A stretch of DNA of 64,000 nt from BOG-224 sp963783505 (GCA_963783505.1 CAWAOP010000041.1:325545-389544), one strand, 5' to 3'. Positions 1 through 8,566 are shown, counted from the stretch's first letter. Notes: generated from the letters alone by a model not told the origin. Made by a program: numbers and translations.

Positions 1-29
1 GCGGTCTCATCGAGAGAGCGCACGTATGA
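1..29 (+). CDS. C-terminal tail of an upstream gene (partial)
   Basis: In the frame that ends with TGA at 27-29 the first bases read GLIERAHV followed by stop. That stop overlaps the era ATG as ATGA, the same coupling seen for most genes on this strand. Only eight codons are visible, so no product can be named. Confidence 0.35.
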
Positions 30-943
30 AGCCAGGATTCAAATCGGGGTTCGTTTCGCTGATCGGCCGGCCGAATAGCGGCAAGTCCACCCTGCTGAAC
101 GCGCTCGTGGGCCAGAAGGTTTCCATTGTCGCGGATAAGCCGCAGACCACTCGCACGGCCATTCAGGGAGTTCTGACGCTGCCCGATGCGCAGATTATCT
201 TTATCGATACGCCCGGCATCCATAGGGCGGATTCGCCCATCAATAAACGCATGATGGGCGCGGTCCGCAACGCGCTCGACGGCCGCGACCTTCTTCTGCT
301 AGTGGTGGACGCCAAGCGGCCGTTCACCGAGGAAGACCGTCAGGCGGTGGATTTGGCGCGTAAGCCCAACGTCCCTGTCGTCCTCGTCTTGAACAAGATC
401 GATCTGGTCGCCCCGAAGAGCCGCCTGCTGCCGATGCTGGAGCACTACCGGTCCACTTACGATTTCGCGGATTACATTCCCGTCTCGGCGTTGAAGGAAG
501 ACGGGCTGGACATTTTACGCCGCGTGATTGTGAGCCATTTGCCGGAAGGCGAGGCGTATTTCCCCGAAGACTACATCACGGATCAGCCCGAGCGGTTCCT
601 CGCCGCGGAACTAGTGCGGGAGAAGGCGTTGCTGGCGACCCGCGCGGAAGTTCCGCATTCTATCGCCGTGAACGTGGACCGGTGGGAGGTGGGCGAGCGG
701 ATCACCAAAATCTATGCCACCATTCGCGTGGAGCGCGAGGGACAGAAGGCCATCCTGATCGGCGCCGGGGGCGCGACGCTCAAGAAAATCGGCTCCGAGG
801 CGCGGGCCGAGATCGAAGGTTTGCTGGATATGAAGGTCTATTTGGACCTGCACGTCCGCGTACAACCGGGCTGGCGCGAACAGAGGGCGTTCCTCGACGC
901 GATGGACTGGCGTACAATAGCCGTTAACGAAGATGACTCGTAG
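26..943 (+). CDS. era: GTPase Era
   Basis: Era is an essential GTPase that binds 16S rRNA and assists 30S subunit maturation at the membrane-associated ribosome pool. The 305-residue product has the usual family length. The G1 loop GRPNSGKST lies at residues 14-22, the TTR of G2 at about 41-43, DTPG (G3) at 61-64 and NKID (G4) near residue 123. A C-terminal KH domain carries a GAGGATLKKIG loop near residue 245. The ATG overlaps the stop of the preceding frame. The 3' end overlaps the BON gene by 11 bases, so the genes are co-transcribed. Confidence 0.97.
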   Translation: MKPGFKSGFVSLIGRPNSGKSTLLNALVGQKVSIVADKPQTTRTAIQGVLTLPDAQIIFIDTPGIHRADSPINKRMMGAVRNALDGRDLLLLVVDAKRPFTEEDRQAVDLARKPNVPVVLVLNKIDLVAPKSRLLPMLEHYRSTYDFADYIPVSALKEDGLDILRRVIVSHLPEGEAYFPEDYITDQPERFLAAELVREKALLATRAEVPHSIAVNVDRWEVGERITKIYATIRVEREGQKAILIGAGGATLKKIGSEARAEIEGLLDMKVYLDLHVRVQPGWREQRAFLDAMDWRTIAVNEDDS

Positions 944-1238
944 AATGTGCATCTCTTTGGTGGCCGCGCTCGCGCTGGCCTCCGCCGGCTTGACCGCCAA
1001 GCCGAAGGTCCTCACGGACGATACCATCACCGATCAGGTCCGCCTGAAGCTTGCGGACGATCAGATTGTCAAGGGCGGCGCTCTGCAGGTAGTCGTCAAG
1101 CAAGGCGTGGTCACTTTGAGCGGAACCGTCGAATCCAAGCAGCAGCAGGAACGCGCCCCCAAGCTTGCCGGAAAGGTAAAGGGCGTCAAGCAGGTGATCA
1201 ACAACATCGCTCTCCGCGACAAGAACACCCCGCGATGA
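933..1238 (+). CDS. secreted BON-domain protein
   Basis: The 101-residue product starts with a Sec signal peptide (about residues 1-22, hydrophobic core VAALALASAG). It is followed by a single BON domain (about 27-95) with the typical pattern of DDTITDQVRLKL, a central VVVKQGVVTLSGTV and a final GVKQVINNI. BON domains are small phospholipid- or ligand-binding modules of periplasmic and envelope proteins (OsmY, Kbp). The start overlaps the end of era and the stop overlaps the next ATG (ATGA), so it belongs to the era run. The function here is not known; envelope maintenance is inferred only from the family. Confidence 0.85.
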   Translation: MTRRMCISLVAALALASAGLTAKPKVLTDDTITDQVRLKLADDQIVKGGALQVVVKQGVVTLSGTVESKQQQERAPKLAGKVKGVKQVINNIALRDKNTPR

Positions 1239-2104
1239 GTCCTGCCACTCGCATGGCCGCCGCCGCGGCCGGGGTGGTATTGTGCGCCTGCGCACAGGAT
1301 TTTTCCTCCTTATCTGTCCAGAAGATCGCCATCGGATTCCGATTCACGGATGGACCGGCCTGGTCTAAGGACGGATTCCTGGTATTCAGCGACACTCCCA
1401 GCGATCGCATTCTCAAATGGGTTCCCGGCCAGCAGCCGTCGCTCCTTCGCGGAGATGCGCACGGTCCGGCCGGCAACGCCTTCGATAGCCAGGGACGGCT
1501 CTACACGTGCGAAGCCCGCGCGCGGCGGGTGGTGCGTACGGAGAAGGACAAGACCGAAGTGATCGCGGAGCGCTGGGACGGGAAGCGGCTCAACGCGCCG
1601 AACGACATCGTGGCCGCCAAGAACGGTCACGTCTACTTCACCGACCCTGCCTTCGGCAGCCAGGACGATAATCGCGAGTTGGATTTCTACGGCGTATATC
1701 ATGTGCCGCCGCGCGGGCCAATGACTCTTGTAGCCAGATCCGCGGGAAGGCCCAACGGCATCGCCCTCTCGCCGAGCGGCCGCGAGTTGTACGTGTCGGA
1801 CTCGGACGACCACACGATCCGCGTCTACGACCTCGATCGGGACGGCGCCGCATCGGGCGAGCGCACGCTGATTTCCGGGATTATGGGCGCGCCCGGCGGA
1901 ATCCGCGTGGACGAAACGGGAAACCTGTACGTGGCGGCAAATGGATTGTTCGTCTACTCTCCACAGGGCCGGCTCGTGCGCGCGCTCGAGGAAAACCGCC
2001 GCGTTTCGAACTGCGCTTTCGGCGGTCCCGATCTCAAGTGGCTCTTCCTCACCGAAGGCCCCGAGCTGATTCGCGCGGATATGCCTGTGAAGGGGGCGTA
2101 TTGA
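1235..2104 (+). CDS. SMP-30/gluconolactonase-like beta-propeller, secreted
   Basis: The 289-residue product starts at the ATG overlapping the BON stop; the same frame is open further upstream only as a shadow of era and the BON gene. An alanine-rich signal peptide ends near residue 20 (CACAQ). The mature part has SMP-30 hallmarks: TDGPAW, FSDTPSDRILKW, the NDIV-x-HVYFTDP segment that supplies a metal-ligand Asn, and SDSDDHTIRVYD with the second ligand Asp. The usual first ligand Glu of the EGP motif reads Asp here (DGPAW). The family contains lactonases and other calcium-dependent hydrolases; the substrate cannot be told. A secreted location is inferred from the N terminus. Confidence 0.85.
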   Translation: MSPATRMAAAAAGVVLCACAQDFSSLSVQKIAIGFRFTDGPAWSKDGFLVFSDTPSDRILKWVPGQQPSLLRGDAHGPAGNAFDSQGRLYTCEARARRVVRTEKDKTEVIAERWDGKRLNAPNDIVAAKNGHVYFTDPAFGSQDDNRELDFYGVYHVPPRGPMTLVARSAGRPNGIALSPSGRELYVSDSDDHTIRVYDLDRDGAASGERTLISGIMGAPGGIRVDETGNLYVAANGLFVYSPQGRLVRALEENRRVSNCAFGGPDLKWLFLTEGPELIRADMPVKGAY

Positions 2105-2613
2105 CCGCCGGAAGGCGCGACCGGCGCCGCTACCCGAAACTGCCGCTCGTGGGCGTCGGGGCCATCGTGCTCAATCGCGATCGCGTGCTGCTGGCCCTGC
2201 GCGATAAGCAGCCGATGGAGGGCTGGTGGTCGCTGCCCGGCGGATTGGTGGAAGCGGGAGAGTCTCTGGAGGACGCGGTGCGCCGTGAGTTGCTGGAAGA
2301 GACCGGGCTGGAAGTGAGGCCGCTTGCGATAGTCGAAGTGTTCGAGCGCATTCACCGCGACGCAAAAGGACGCGTGGAATATCATTACGTGTTGATCGAC
2401 TACCTGTGCCGCGTGGCCAGCGGCAAACCGATAGCGGCGAGCGACGCTCGCGCGGTTCAGTGGGCTCGGCGCAAGGATCTTCCGAAGCTCCGAATTACCG
2501 AAGGAACGCTCCCGGTGATCGAAAAGGCCTTCCGGATGCGGGGTGGCCAATGCTGCCCGTCTCACCCATTCGCCAGACGCAGCGCGCGGAAGCGATTAGT
2601 GAATGTATCGTGA
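2101..2613 (+). CDS. Nudix hydrolase
   Basis: The product is 170 residues if translation starts at the TTG that overlaps the preceding TGA (TTGA). A complete Nudix box is present: GG-LVEAGES-LEDAVRRELLEETG, with the metal-binding REL.EE core. The upstream PKLPLVGVGAIVL strand and the WWSLPGG turn resemble the ADP-ribose pyrophosphatase/MutT-like NUDIX group. It probably hydrolyses a nucleoside diphosphate derivative in the cytoplasm; the substrate is not predictable. Its stop overlaps the start of mutS2 (GTGA), placing a possible nucleotide-sanitising enzyme beside a MutS-family gene. Confidence 0.88.
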   Translation: MTAGRRDRRRYPKLPLVGVGAIVLNRDRVLLALRDKQPMEGWWSLPGGLVEAGESLEDAVRRELLEETGLEVRPLAIVEVFERIHRDAKGRVEYHYVLIDYLCRVASGKPIAASDARAVQWARRKDLPKLRITEGTLPVIEKAFRMRGGQCCPSHPFARRSARKRLVNVS

Positions 2614-5027
2614 AGACCAGCGCCGAAGTTCTCGAATTCGAAGCTCTCCGCCAGTTGCTGGCCCGGTTTGTTTACAGCCCTCAGGGCCACCGGGGACTGG
2701 AGGCGGTCGAGCCGCATACCGATCGCGCGCGCCTGGAGCGCGATCTTGCGGAAGCGGGAGAGGCCGTCGAATACCTTCGCGCGGCCGCGCGCCCTCAGCC
2801 CGCCCGGGGGCCCTCTGGGCTGGGCGCGGCTATTCGGATCGATTTCGGAGGGTTGCCGGACGTAGAGATATCCGTCCAGAAACTGCGCATCGAAGGCGCG
2901 TGCCTGGAACCCAAGGAGATCTTCGACCTCTTCGCTCTGCTCGACCGCGCCGCGGACGTCAAATCCCTGCTTGCGGCGGCCGCGGAGAGGTTCCCGCGCC
3001 TTGGAAAACGCGCCTCTACCATCGGCGATTTTCGCGGCTTGCTGAAGGATCTGGAAGGCAAGATCCTGCCGGATGGAAGCATCGCCGATCATGCCAGCGT
3101 CGCGCTGGGGCGCATCCGGCGCGAGATGGAGCGGCAGAAAAAGGCCATTCAGGAATCGCTGGAGCGCTTTCTGCGCGCGCACCGCGAGGAGGGCGTGCTC
3201 CAGGAAGAGTTCGTCACCATCCGCAACGAGCGCTTCGTGGTTCCGGTGATCGCCGGCCAGCGGCGCAAACTCGATGGCGTGATTCACGGCGCCAGCTCCA
3301 GCGGCCACACTCTGTTCGTCGAGCCTCTCGAAACCATAGAACTGAACAACGAGTTGGTTCGCCTGGGTGACGACGAAGCGCGCGAGGTGCATCGCATCCT
3401 CCTGGAATTGACCGAGCGCATGCGCGTTCACTCCGAGTCGATTCGGAGCACGCTGGCCGCCATGGGCGAACTCGAGATTATCTTCGCCAAGGCGCGGTTC
3501 GCGGTGGCATTCGACTGTTCCATCCCGCGCTTCGGCGAACGGCTTTCGCTGAAGGACGCGCGGCATCCCCTGCTCGAGGACGCGCTGCGCAAGCGGAACA
3601 AGCCTCCCGTGCCGCTCAGTCTTGAATTGACTCCGGACCGCCGCACGCTGCTCATCAGCGGCCCGAACACCGGCGGCAAGACGGTCGCGCTGAAGACGGT
3701 GGGGTTGCTGGCGCTCATGGCGCAATCGGGATTGCCGGTTCCCGCGGCCGAGGCTGAGTTCCCCTTGTTCTCGCAGGTGCTGGCCGATATTGGCGACTAC
3801 CAGTCCATTCAGGAGAACCTCAGCACGTTCTCCGCCCACGTGTCGAACATCCGCGAAATGGCGCTCGATGTAACGCCGGATTCTCTCGTGCTGCTTGATG
3901 AGCTGGGCTCCGCGACGGATCCCGAAGAAGGCGGCGCGCTCGGCGTTGCGGTGGTCGAGCATTTTCGCCAGGCCGGCGCGTTCACGCTGGTATCCACCCA
4001 TTTGATGGGCCTCAAGGTTTACGGCGCATCCACGGAAGGCGTTGTGAACGGCTCGATGGGGTTCGATGAGGCTACGTTCGAGCCGACCTATCGCCTGCAG
4101 TTGGGCCTGCCCGGCAAGTCCGCGGGCCTGGAGATCGCCACGCGCCTCGGAATGCCGGAGGACATCATGCGGCGCGCGCGCCAGGCCATGAGCGGCCGCG
4201 AGCGCGATGTCGCGCTCCTGGTGGCCGAGTTGCATCGGCGCGTCGAGCGGACCGATGCGCTGGAGCGGAGCTTACGGGAGAAGCTGGAGGCCCTCGCGCG
4301 CCGTGAAAAAGAATTGAAGGTCGAATGGGAGCGCCGCGAATCTCTCAAGCTGAAGGAACTGGAGCGGCGTGCGGATCAGGCGCTGGCCGTCTTTGCGGAT
4401 CAGGCGCGCGAGACCATTCAACAGATCTCGCAAAACACAGAAAAGCGCAAGGCGGAGCAGGACGCTCAGCGGCGCGTCTCCAAGGCCAAGCGTGAGATGC
4501 GCGAAGAATTCGACACCATAGTGCTCTCGACGGAAGACGACTCGCGCACAGGCAGGCTCGCTCCGCCGCGCCTCGAACCCGGCGTTCGCGTGCGCCTTCG
4601 CGACCTGCGCGATCCGGCGCGCGTGACGCGCCTGCTGAGCGGCGGCCGCATTGAAGTGGAAGCCGGATTCCTGAAGCTACAGGTTTCCGAGGACGACGTA
4701 CTCGAGACGCTGCCCGATGCGGCGGCCACTTCCAAGCTTCCGAAGAACGTGAGCTACACTCCGCCGCCCCAACTCGCGCCGCTGCACCAGGAAATCAACG
4801 TCATCGGCCAGCGCGCCGAGGAAGCTCGGGACGCCGTGGATCGGTTCCTGGACCGCGCCGTCATGGCCACCGCCAGCCGCATCCGCATCGTCCACGGCCA
4901 CGGCATGGGCGTGCTGAAGAAGACCATCGCCGAACTGCTCAGCTCCCACCCTCACGTAGCCAAGTTCTACCAAGCCCCTCAGCAGGAAGGCGGCGCCGGA
5001 GCGACCATCGTAGAACTGCGCGAGTAG
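2610..5027 (+). CDS. mutS2: MutS2, Smr-domain MutS-family ATPase
   Basis: MutS2 proteins act on collided ribosomes and on branched DNA rather than in classical mismatch repair. I chose the GTG overlapping the Nudix stop, giving 805 residues, close to the family length of about 780-790; an ATG at 2550 would add 20 residues. The core and clamp region is followed by the ATPase domain, with Walker A GPNTGGKT near residue 350 and Walker B LLDELGSATDPEEG near 428. A long charged coiled coil (about 540-640) follows. The C-terminal Smr nuclease domain starts near residue 730 with IRIVHGHGMGVL. All catalytic motifs look intact. Confidence 0.96.
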   Translation: MKTSAEVLEFEALRQLLARFVYSPQGHRGLEAVEPHTDRARLERDLAEAGEAVEYLRAAARPQPARGPSGLGAAIRIDFGGLPDVEISVQKLRIEGACLEPKEIFDLFALLDRAADVKSLLAAAAERFPRLGKRASTIGDFRGLLKDLEGKILPDGSIADHASVALGRIRREMERQKKAIQESLERFLRAHREEGVLQEEFVTIRNERFVVPVIAGQRRKLDGVIHGASSSGHTLFVEPLETIELNNELVRLGDDEAREVHRILLELTERMRVHSESIRSTLAAMGELEIIFAKARFAVAFDCSIPRFGERLSLKDARHPLLEDALRKRNKPPVPLSLELTPDRRTLLISGPNTGGKTVALKTVGLLALMAQSGLPVPAAEAEFPLFSQVLADIGDYQSIQENLSTFSAHVSNIREMALDVTPDSLVLLDELGSATDPEEGGALGVAVVEHFRQAGAFTLVSTHLMGLKVYGASTEGVVNGSMGFDEATFEPTYRLQLGLPGKSAGLEIATRLGMPEDIMRRARQAMSGRERDVALLVAELHRRVERTDALERSLREKLEALARREKELKVEWERRESLKLKELERRADQALAVFADQARETIQQISQNTEKRKAEQDAQRRVSKAKREMREEFDTIVLSTEDDSRTGRLAPPRLEPGVRVRLRDLRDPARVTRLLSGGRIEVEAGFLKLQVSEDDVLETLPDAAATSKLPKNVSYTPPPQLAPLHQEINVIGQRAEEARDAVDRFLDRAVMATASRIRIVHGHGMGVLKKTIAELLSSHPHVAKFYQAPQQEGGAGATIVELRE

Positions 5028-5066
5028 GGCCTTCCATTTCTCCCGGAACAGGTTCAGAATGGAGCC

Positions 5067-5288
5067 GTGGACGAAGGCGCACTGGCGATCCAATCTGCCG
5101 GACGGGCTTCGAGGCGCGCGGCAGCCTTTGTTCACGAGGACCTCAGTCAGGATCTCGGCGGCCTCGCCACCATCGCCTGTCTCGCACCCTTTGTCGGCAT
5201 GTTGGGGACGATATTCGGCATCGTGGACTCGTTCCCCGGCTTAGGCACAGAGGTGTTATTCCGGCCCTCCTCCACGCGATTCCATTGA
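5067..5288 (+). pseudogene. fragment of an ExbB/TolQ/MotA proton-channel gene
   Basis: A short open frame encodes RRAAAFVHEDL, then LGGLATIACLAPFVGMLGT and IFGIVDSF. This matches the conserved central transmembrane signature of ExbB/TolQ proteins (LATIAs.APfvGLlGTv.GI...F). Nothing resembling the first transmembrane helix precedes it, and after PGLGTE the sequence runs into unrelated residues and a stop. No TolR/ExbD partner lies nearby. I read it as a decayed remnant between mutS2 and bfr. A small functional protein cannot be excluded, but 73 residues is far too short for this family. Confidence 0.6.
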
Positions 5289-5428
5289 GTCTACCGGGCG
5301 CAAGAGCGGTCCAAGGGAGCCCGCAATCCGGGGCGCAACAGCCGATCTCTCCCTGCTGATGAAAGCTGCCATCACCCCCAATTTCTATAGCCCTGATTGC
5401 GCGATAATGAAATTTCGGAGTGTGACGT

Positions 5429-5929
5429 ATGAATAAAACGGAAAGCATTCGTCTGCTCAATCAGGCGGCCGCCGATGAGCTCCAGGCGGTTCACCAGTAC
5501 ATGTACTTTCACTTCCATCTTGATGACCAGGGCTTCGCGCCGCTGGCCAAGCTGTTCAAGCAGACGGCCATACAGGAAATGGGACACGTGGAGGCGCTGG
5601 CCGAGCGCATCCTGTTTCTCAAGGGAGACGTGGAAATGGTTCCCGCGGGCCCAATCGAGAAGATCACGGACCCCGTGGCCATAGTCGAAAAGGCTATGTC
5701 CATGGAAGAGGAGAGCGAGCGCAGCTACAACGCCTCGGCCCTCATCTGCGGACAGAACGCCGACGCAGGCTCCAAGCAGCTTTTTGAGCGCCTGGTGGGC
5801 GAAGAAGAGGGGCACTTCGACAACTTCGAGAAGCAGCGCGATAACATCAAGCGCTTCGGCCCCGCTTATCTCGCGCTTCAATCGTTCGGCTCGGCGCCTC
5901 AAGGCGGCCCCGGACCGGCAGCCGCATAG
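5429..5929 (+). CDS. bfr: bacterioferritin
   Basis: Bacterioferritin is a 24-subunit iron-storage shell that oxidises Fe(II) and binds haem. The 166-residue protein carries the di-iron ligands at the expected spacing: Glu17, Glu50, His53, Glu94, Glu126 and His129. Met51 is in the position of the haem-ligand methionine (EMGHVEALAERILFL). The start ATG is preceded by CGGAG. The C terminus ends in a Gly/Pro/Ala-rich tail. It stands alone, without a neighbouring bacterioferritin-associated ferredoxin. A double hairpin with a T-run follows the stop. Confidence 0.95.
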   Translation: MNKTESIRLLNQAAADELQAVHQYMYFHFHLDDQGFAPLAKLFKQTAIQEMGHVEALAERILFLKGDVEMVPAGPIEKITDPVAIVEKAMSMEEESERSYNASALICGQNADAGSKQLFERLVGEEEGHFDNFEKQRDNIKRFGPAYLALQSFGSAPQGGPGPAAA

Positions 5930-5936
5930 GGATTTC

Positions 5937-5995
5937 GTGGGGCGGACGCCCCCGTCCGCAGCCGGCCCCCAGGCCGGCTCGCTTTTTCTTGAGAG
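5937..5995 (+). repeat. REP-like double hairpin, copy 1, probable bfr terminator
   Basis: Directly after bfr, GCGGACG/CGTCCGC encloses a CCCC loop (about 5942-5959), and a GCCGGC/GCCGGC hairpin follows. A TTTTT run then comes within five bases, so the element could also end bfr transcription. The leading GTGGGGCGGAC sequence recurs at 9874, 16403, 16529 and, inverted, 55956. It lies 30 bases upstream of a REP-associated transposase remnant. Confidence 0.7.
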
Positions 5996-6024
5996 TTTCC
6001 AACCGCCGGACGCACTAGTCTGGC

Positions 6025-6402
6025 GTGAGGTCGTACCGTCGTCGCCTTCCGCATATTGACGCCCCGGGCACACCCCTATTCCTTACGTGGCGGCTTCACG
6101 GAAGCCCGCCCGAGCACCGCGCTTTCCCTGCAGCGTCTCTGACCTCGGGCCAAGCGTTCGCAGCGATGGATACCCTCCTGGACGAGACTCGTTCAGGCCC
6201 GTTCTACCTTCGACAACCTGACGTGGCGGAGATGATCGTCGAGGCATTCCAGTACAACGCCCTAATTCTTCGGCATTACGAGTTGCACGCATTTGTAGTC
6301 ATGCCCAACCACGTTCATCTGCTGATCACGCCTCGCGTGGCGTTGGCCAAGCTAACAAGGAAGCTTTCAGCTTTCAGCGCGGCAGTCATGGCTGACGGCT
6401 GA
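6025..6402 (+). pseudogene. truncated REP-associated tyrosine transposase (RAYT, Y1/IS200-like)
   Basis: The 125 residues match the N-terminal half of REP-associated Y1 transposases: RRRLPHIDAPGTPLFLTWRLHG, the segment FYLRQPDVAEMIVEAF, and the HUH metal-binding motif in VVMPNHVHLLITP near residues 91-103. The family is normally about 150-230 residues and has its catalytic tyrosine in a helix beyond this point. Here the reading frame stops inside a 17-bp inverted repeat shortly after VALAKLTRKL, so that helix is missing. It should be inactive as an enzyme. Its partner REP hairpins lie on both sides and elsewhere in the window. Confidence 0.8.
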
Positions 6403-6414
6403 AAGCTGAGAGCT
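6362..6414. repeat. 17-bp inverted repeat ending the transposase remnant
   Basis: The arms at 6362-6378 and 6398-6414 pair over 17 positions with one G-T wobble, around a 19-base loop. Each arm is built of AGCTTTC-type heptads. The same vocabulary (GCTGATAGCTGAGAG, GACGGCTGA) recurs at 11043-11076. It replaces the 3' half of the RAYT gene. Confidence 0.75.
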
Positions 6415-6426
6415 GTTGGCTTGCGC

Positions 6427-6879
6427 TCACAGCCCCGCCAGAATCTCTGCCGCGTGGCCCTTGGCCGTGACCTTCGAGTAGATCTTCTCGATGCGTCCGT
6501 CGGGGCCGATGATAAAGGTGCTGCGCACAATGCCCATCGTCTTCTTGCCGTACATGGTCTTCTCTTGCCAGACGCCGTAGGCTTGGGCCACGGCCTTGTC
6601 TTCATCCGCCAATAACGGAAAGGGAAGCGAGAATTTCTCTTTGAACTTGGCCTGCGAGGCGGGTCTGTCGGGAGATACTCCCACCACCGCGACGCCCTTC
6701 GCGGCGAACCGTCGAATATCGTCGCGAAACTCGCAGGCCTCAATCGTGCAGCCCGGCGTGTTGGCGCGCGGGTAGAAATAGAGCGCTACGCGCTTGCCTT
6801 TGAGCTGTGAGAGCTTGAACTCCTCGCCGGAATCCGTGAGCGCCCGGATCTCGGGAGCCCTATCGCCAACTTTCAACAT
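6427..6879 (-). CDS. bcp: thioredoxin-dependent peroxiredoxin (Bcp/PrxQ family)
   Basis: This cytoplasmic enzyme reduces hydrogen peroxide and organic peroxides with thioredoxin as electron donor. The 150-residue protein has normal family length. The peroxidatic Cys44 lies in RANTPGCTIEACEF, with Cys49 five residues later as the resolving cysteine, as in Escherichia coli Bcp. GVSPDRPASQAKF and the C-terminal RSTFIIGPDGRIEKIY strand are typical. It starts three bases after the gatB stop, so the two genes are probably one transcript. Confidence 0.95.
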   Translation of the reverse strand: MLKVGDRAPEIRALTDSGEEFKLSQLKGKRVALYFYPRANTPGCTIEACEFRDDIRRFAAKGVAVVGVSPDRPASQAKFKEKFSLPFPLLADEDKAVAQAYGVWQEKTMYGKKTMGIVRSTFIIGPDGRIEKIYSKVTAKGHAAEILAGL

Positions 6880-6882
6880 GTC

Positions 6883-8361
6883 TCACCCCAGTTTTTGTTT
6901 GAAGATGCCGGTCACCGCGGCCACATCGGCCTGCCCGCGCGTGGCCCGCATGACCTGGCCTACTAGGAAATTCATGACCGTCGCCTTACCGCCGCGGTAC
7001 TGCTCCACCTGCTTCGGGTTCGCGGCGATCACCTCATCGACAATTTTCTCCAGCGCCGATGAATCGCTGATCTGCTTGAGGCCTTCACGCTCGATGATCG
7101 CCGCCGGCGCTTCGCCCGACGAGAACATCTTCGCGAAGACTTCCTTGGCCAGCTTGCCCGAAATCTCTCCGCGCGCTATGAGCGCCACAAGCTCGCCCAG
7201 ATGCCGCGCGCTCATGGGCGAATCCGAAATCTCCTTGGACTCAGCCTTGAGCTGACCCATCAGGTCGCCCATCACCCAGTTGGCCGTGGTCTTCGCGTCG
7301 TTCGAAACAGCGAGCGCGGTCTCGAAGTAATCGGCTAGCGCGCGGGAGGCCGTCAGAGCTTCCGCGTCGTACTCGCGGAGTCCGTACTCAGTCACGAATC
7401 GCGCCTTCTTCCGCGCGGGCAGTTCCGGCATGACGTCTTCGAGCCGTTTCAGCCACGCCTCGCCGACGCGTAAGGGAAGCAGGTCGGGCTCCGGAAAATA
7501 GCGGTAATCGTGGGCGTGCTCCTTGCTGCGCATTCCCGCCGTTTCGCCGGCCTCCGAGTCGTAGAGCCGCGTTTCCTGAATCACCACGCCGCCGGCCTCG
7601 ACAATGGCGACCTGCCGCGCAATCTCGTACTCCAGGGCCTGTTTGAGGAAGCGGAACGAATTCAGGTTTTTCACTTCCGCGCGCGTGCCGAATTTCTCGG
7701 CGCCCTTCAAGCGAACGCTCACGTTCGCGTCGCAGCGCAAATGGCCCTTCTCCATATCGCACGTGGAGACGTCGAGGAATTGAAGTGTTTGCTTGATCTC
7801 GGCGAGATAAGCGTAGGCCTCGTCGGAGCTGCGCAGATCGGGTTCGCTGACGATTTCGATGAGTGGAGTGCCGCTTCGATTCAGGTCCACGTAAGAGTAG
7901 CGGTCCGAATCGCGGAATCCCTCGTGGATGCTCTTGCCCGCGTCGTCTTCCATATGAACGCGCGTTACGCCAATGCGCTTGGCAACGCCGTCCACGGAGA
8001 TATCGACATAGCCGTGCTCCGCCAGCGGCTCGTCGTACATCGAGATCTGGTAGCCCTTCGGGAGATCGGGATAGAAGTAGTTCTTGCGCGCGAATCGCGC
8101 TTGCGGGCGGATCCGGCAATTCAGCGCCAGCCCCGCCTGGATGGCCAATTCCACGGCGTGGCCGTTCAGAACGGGAAGCGCGCCGGGCAGCCCCAGGCAC
8201 ACCGGACACACGTTCGTGTTCGGCGGGGCTCCGAAGCTCGTCGGGCAGCCGCAGAAGATCTTCGTCGCCGTGGCAAGCTGCACATGTACTTCCAGCCCGA
8301 TCACGGGCTCATAGCGCGCGATGGCTTCAGGCCCGGCGAGTGTTGGCGCCGCGGAGGACAT
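6883..8361 (-). CDS. gatB: aspartyl/glutamyl-tRNA amidotransferase subunit B
   Basis: GatB is the kinase and tRNA-binding subunit of GatCAB, which converts misacylated Glu-tRNA(Gln) or Asp-tRNA(Asn) to the amide form. The frame is open for another 87 codons upstream, but family similarity begins at the ATG ending at 8361 (MSSAAPT, then YEPVIGLEVHVQL), giving 492 residues. The zinc-binding cysteines appear in IFCGCPTSFG and VCPVCLGLPG. The DDAGKS segment and the C-terminal YqeY-like helical domain ending in VTGIFKQKLG are present. gatA and gatC are not in the window. Confidence 0.96.
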   Translation of the reverse strand: MSSAAPTLAGPEAIARYEPVIGLEVHVQLATATKIFCGCPTSFGAPPNTNVCPVCLGLPGALPVLNGHAVELAIQAGLALNCRIRPQARFARKNYFYPDLPKGYQISMYDEPLAEHGYVDISVDGVAKRIGVTRVHMEDDAGKSIHEGFRDSDRYSYVDLNRSGTPLIEIVSEPDLRSSDEAYAYLAEIKQTLQFLDVSTCDMEKGHLRCDANVSVRLKGAEKFGTRAEVKNLNSFRFLKQALEYEIARQVAIVEAGGVVIQETRLYDSEAGETAGMRSKEHAHDYRYFPEPDLLPLRVGEAWLKRLEDVMPELPARKKARFVTEYGLREYDAEALTASRALADYFETALAVSNDAKTTANWVMGDLMGQLKAESKEISDSPMSARHLGELVALIARGEISGKLAKEVFAKMFSSGEAPAAIIEREGLKQISDSSALEKIVDEVIAANPKQVEQYRGGKATVMNFLVGQVMRATRGQADVAAVTGIFKQKLG

Positions 8362-8416
8362 GGAAGTTCTTTTATTGTTGCATGACGCCGCAAATCGGGG
8401 TGCTACCATCGGTTTG

Positions 8417-8566
8417 ATGCCGAAGTTTAAGCCGGCGAAGAAGAAGAAAGACCGGCTGCCAGCCCCCAAGCCCGGCCTGCCGTGCTTGATCCTGATATTC
8501 GTGGGCATGGCGCTGATCATTCTTCTCCTCATCCTCGTGATGCATTCCTTCGCTCCGAGCAAATAG
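8417..8566 (+). CDS. small single-span membrane protein
   Basis: The product is 49 residues. A very basic N terminus (MPKFKPAKKKKDR) precedes one strongly hydrophobic helix, LILIFVGMALIILLLILVM, and a short tail. The ATG lies in the divergent region opposite gatB. The stop codon is immediately followed by the rph ATG (TAGATG), so it is probably read in the rph-rdgB transcript. No family is recognised; topology (N-in, one span) follows from the positive-inside rule. Confidence 0.65.
   Translation: MPKFKPAKKKKDRLPAPKPGLPCLILIFVGMALIILLLILVMHSFAPSK

Noticed and set aside
2562..4235. A 557-codon minus-strand open frame opposite mutS2
   Set aside because: Shadow of mutS2, no motifs or ribosome site.
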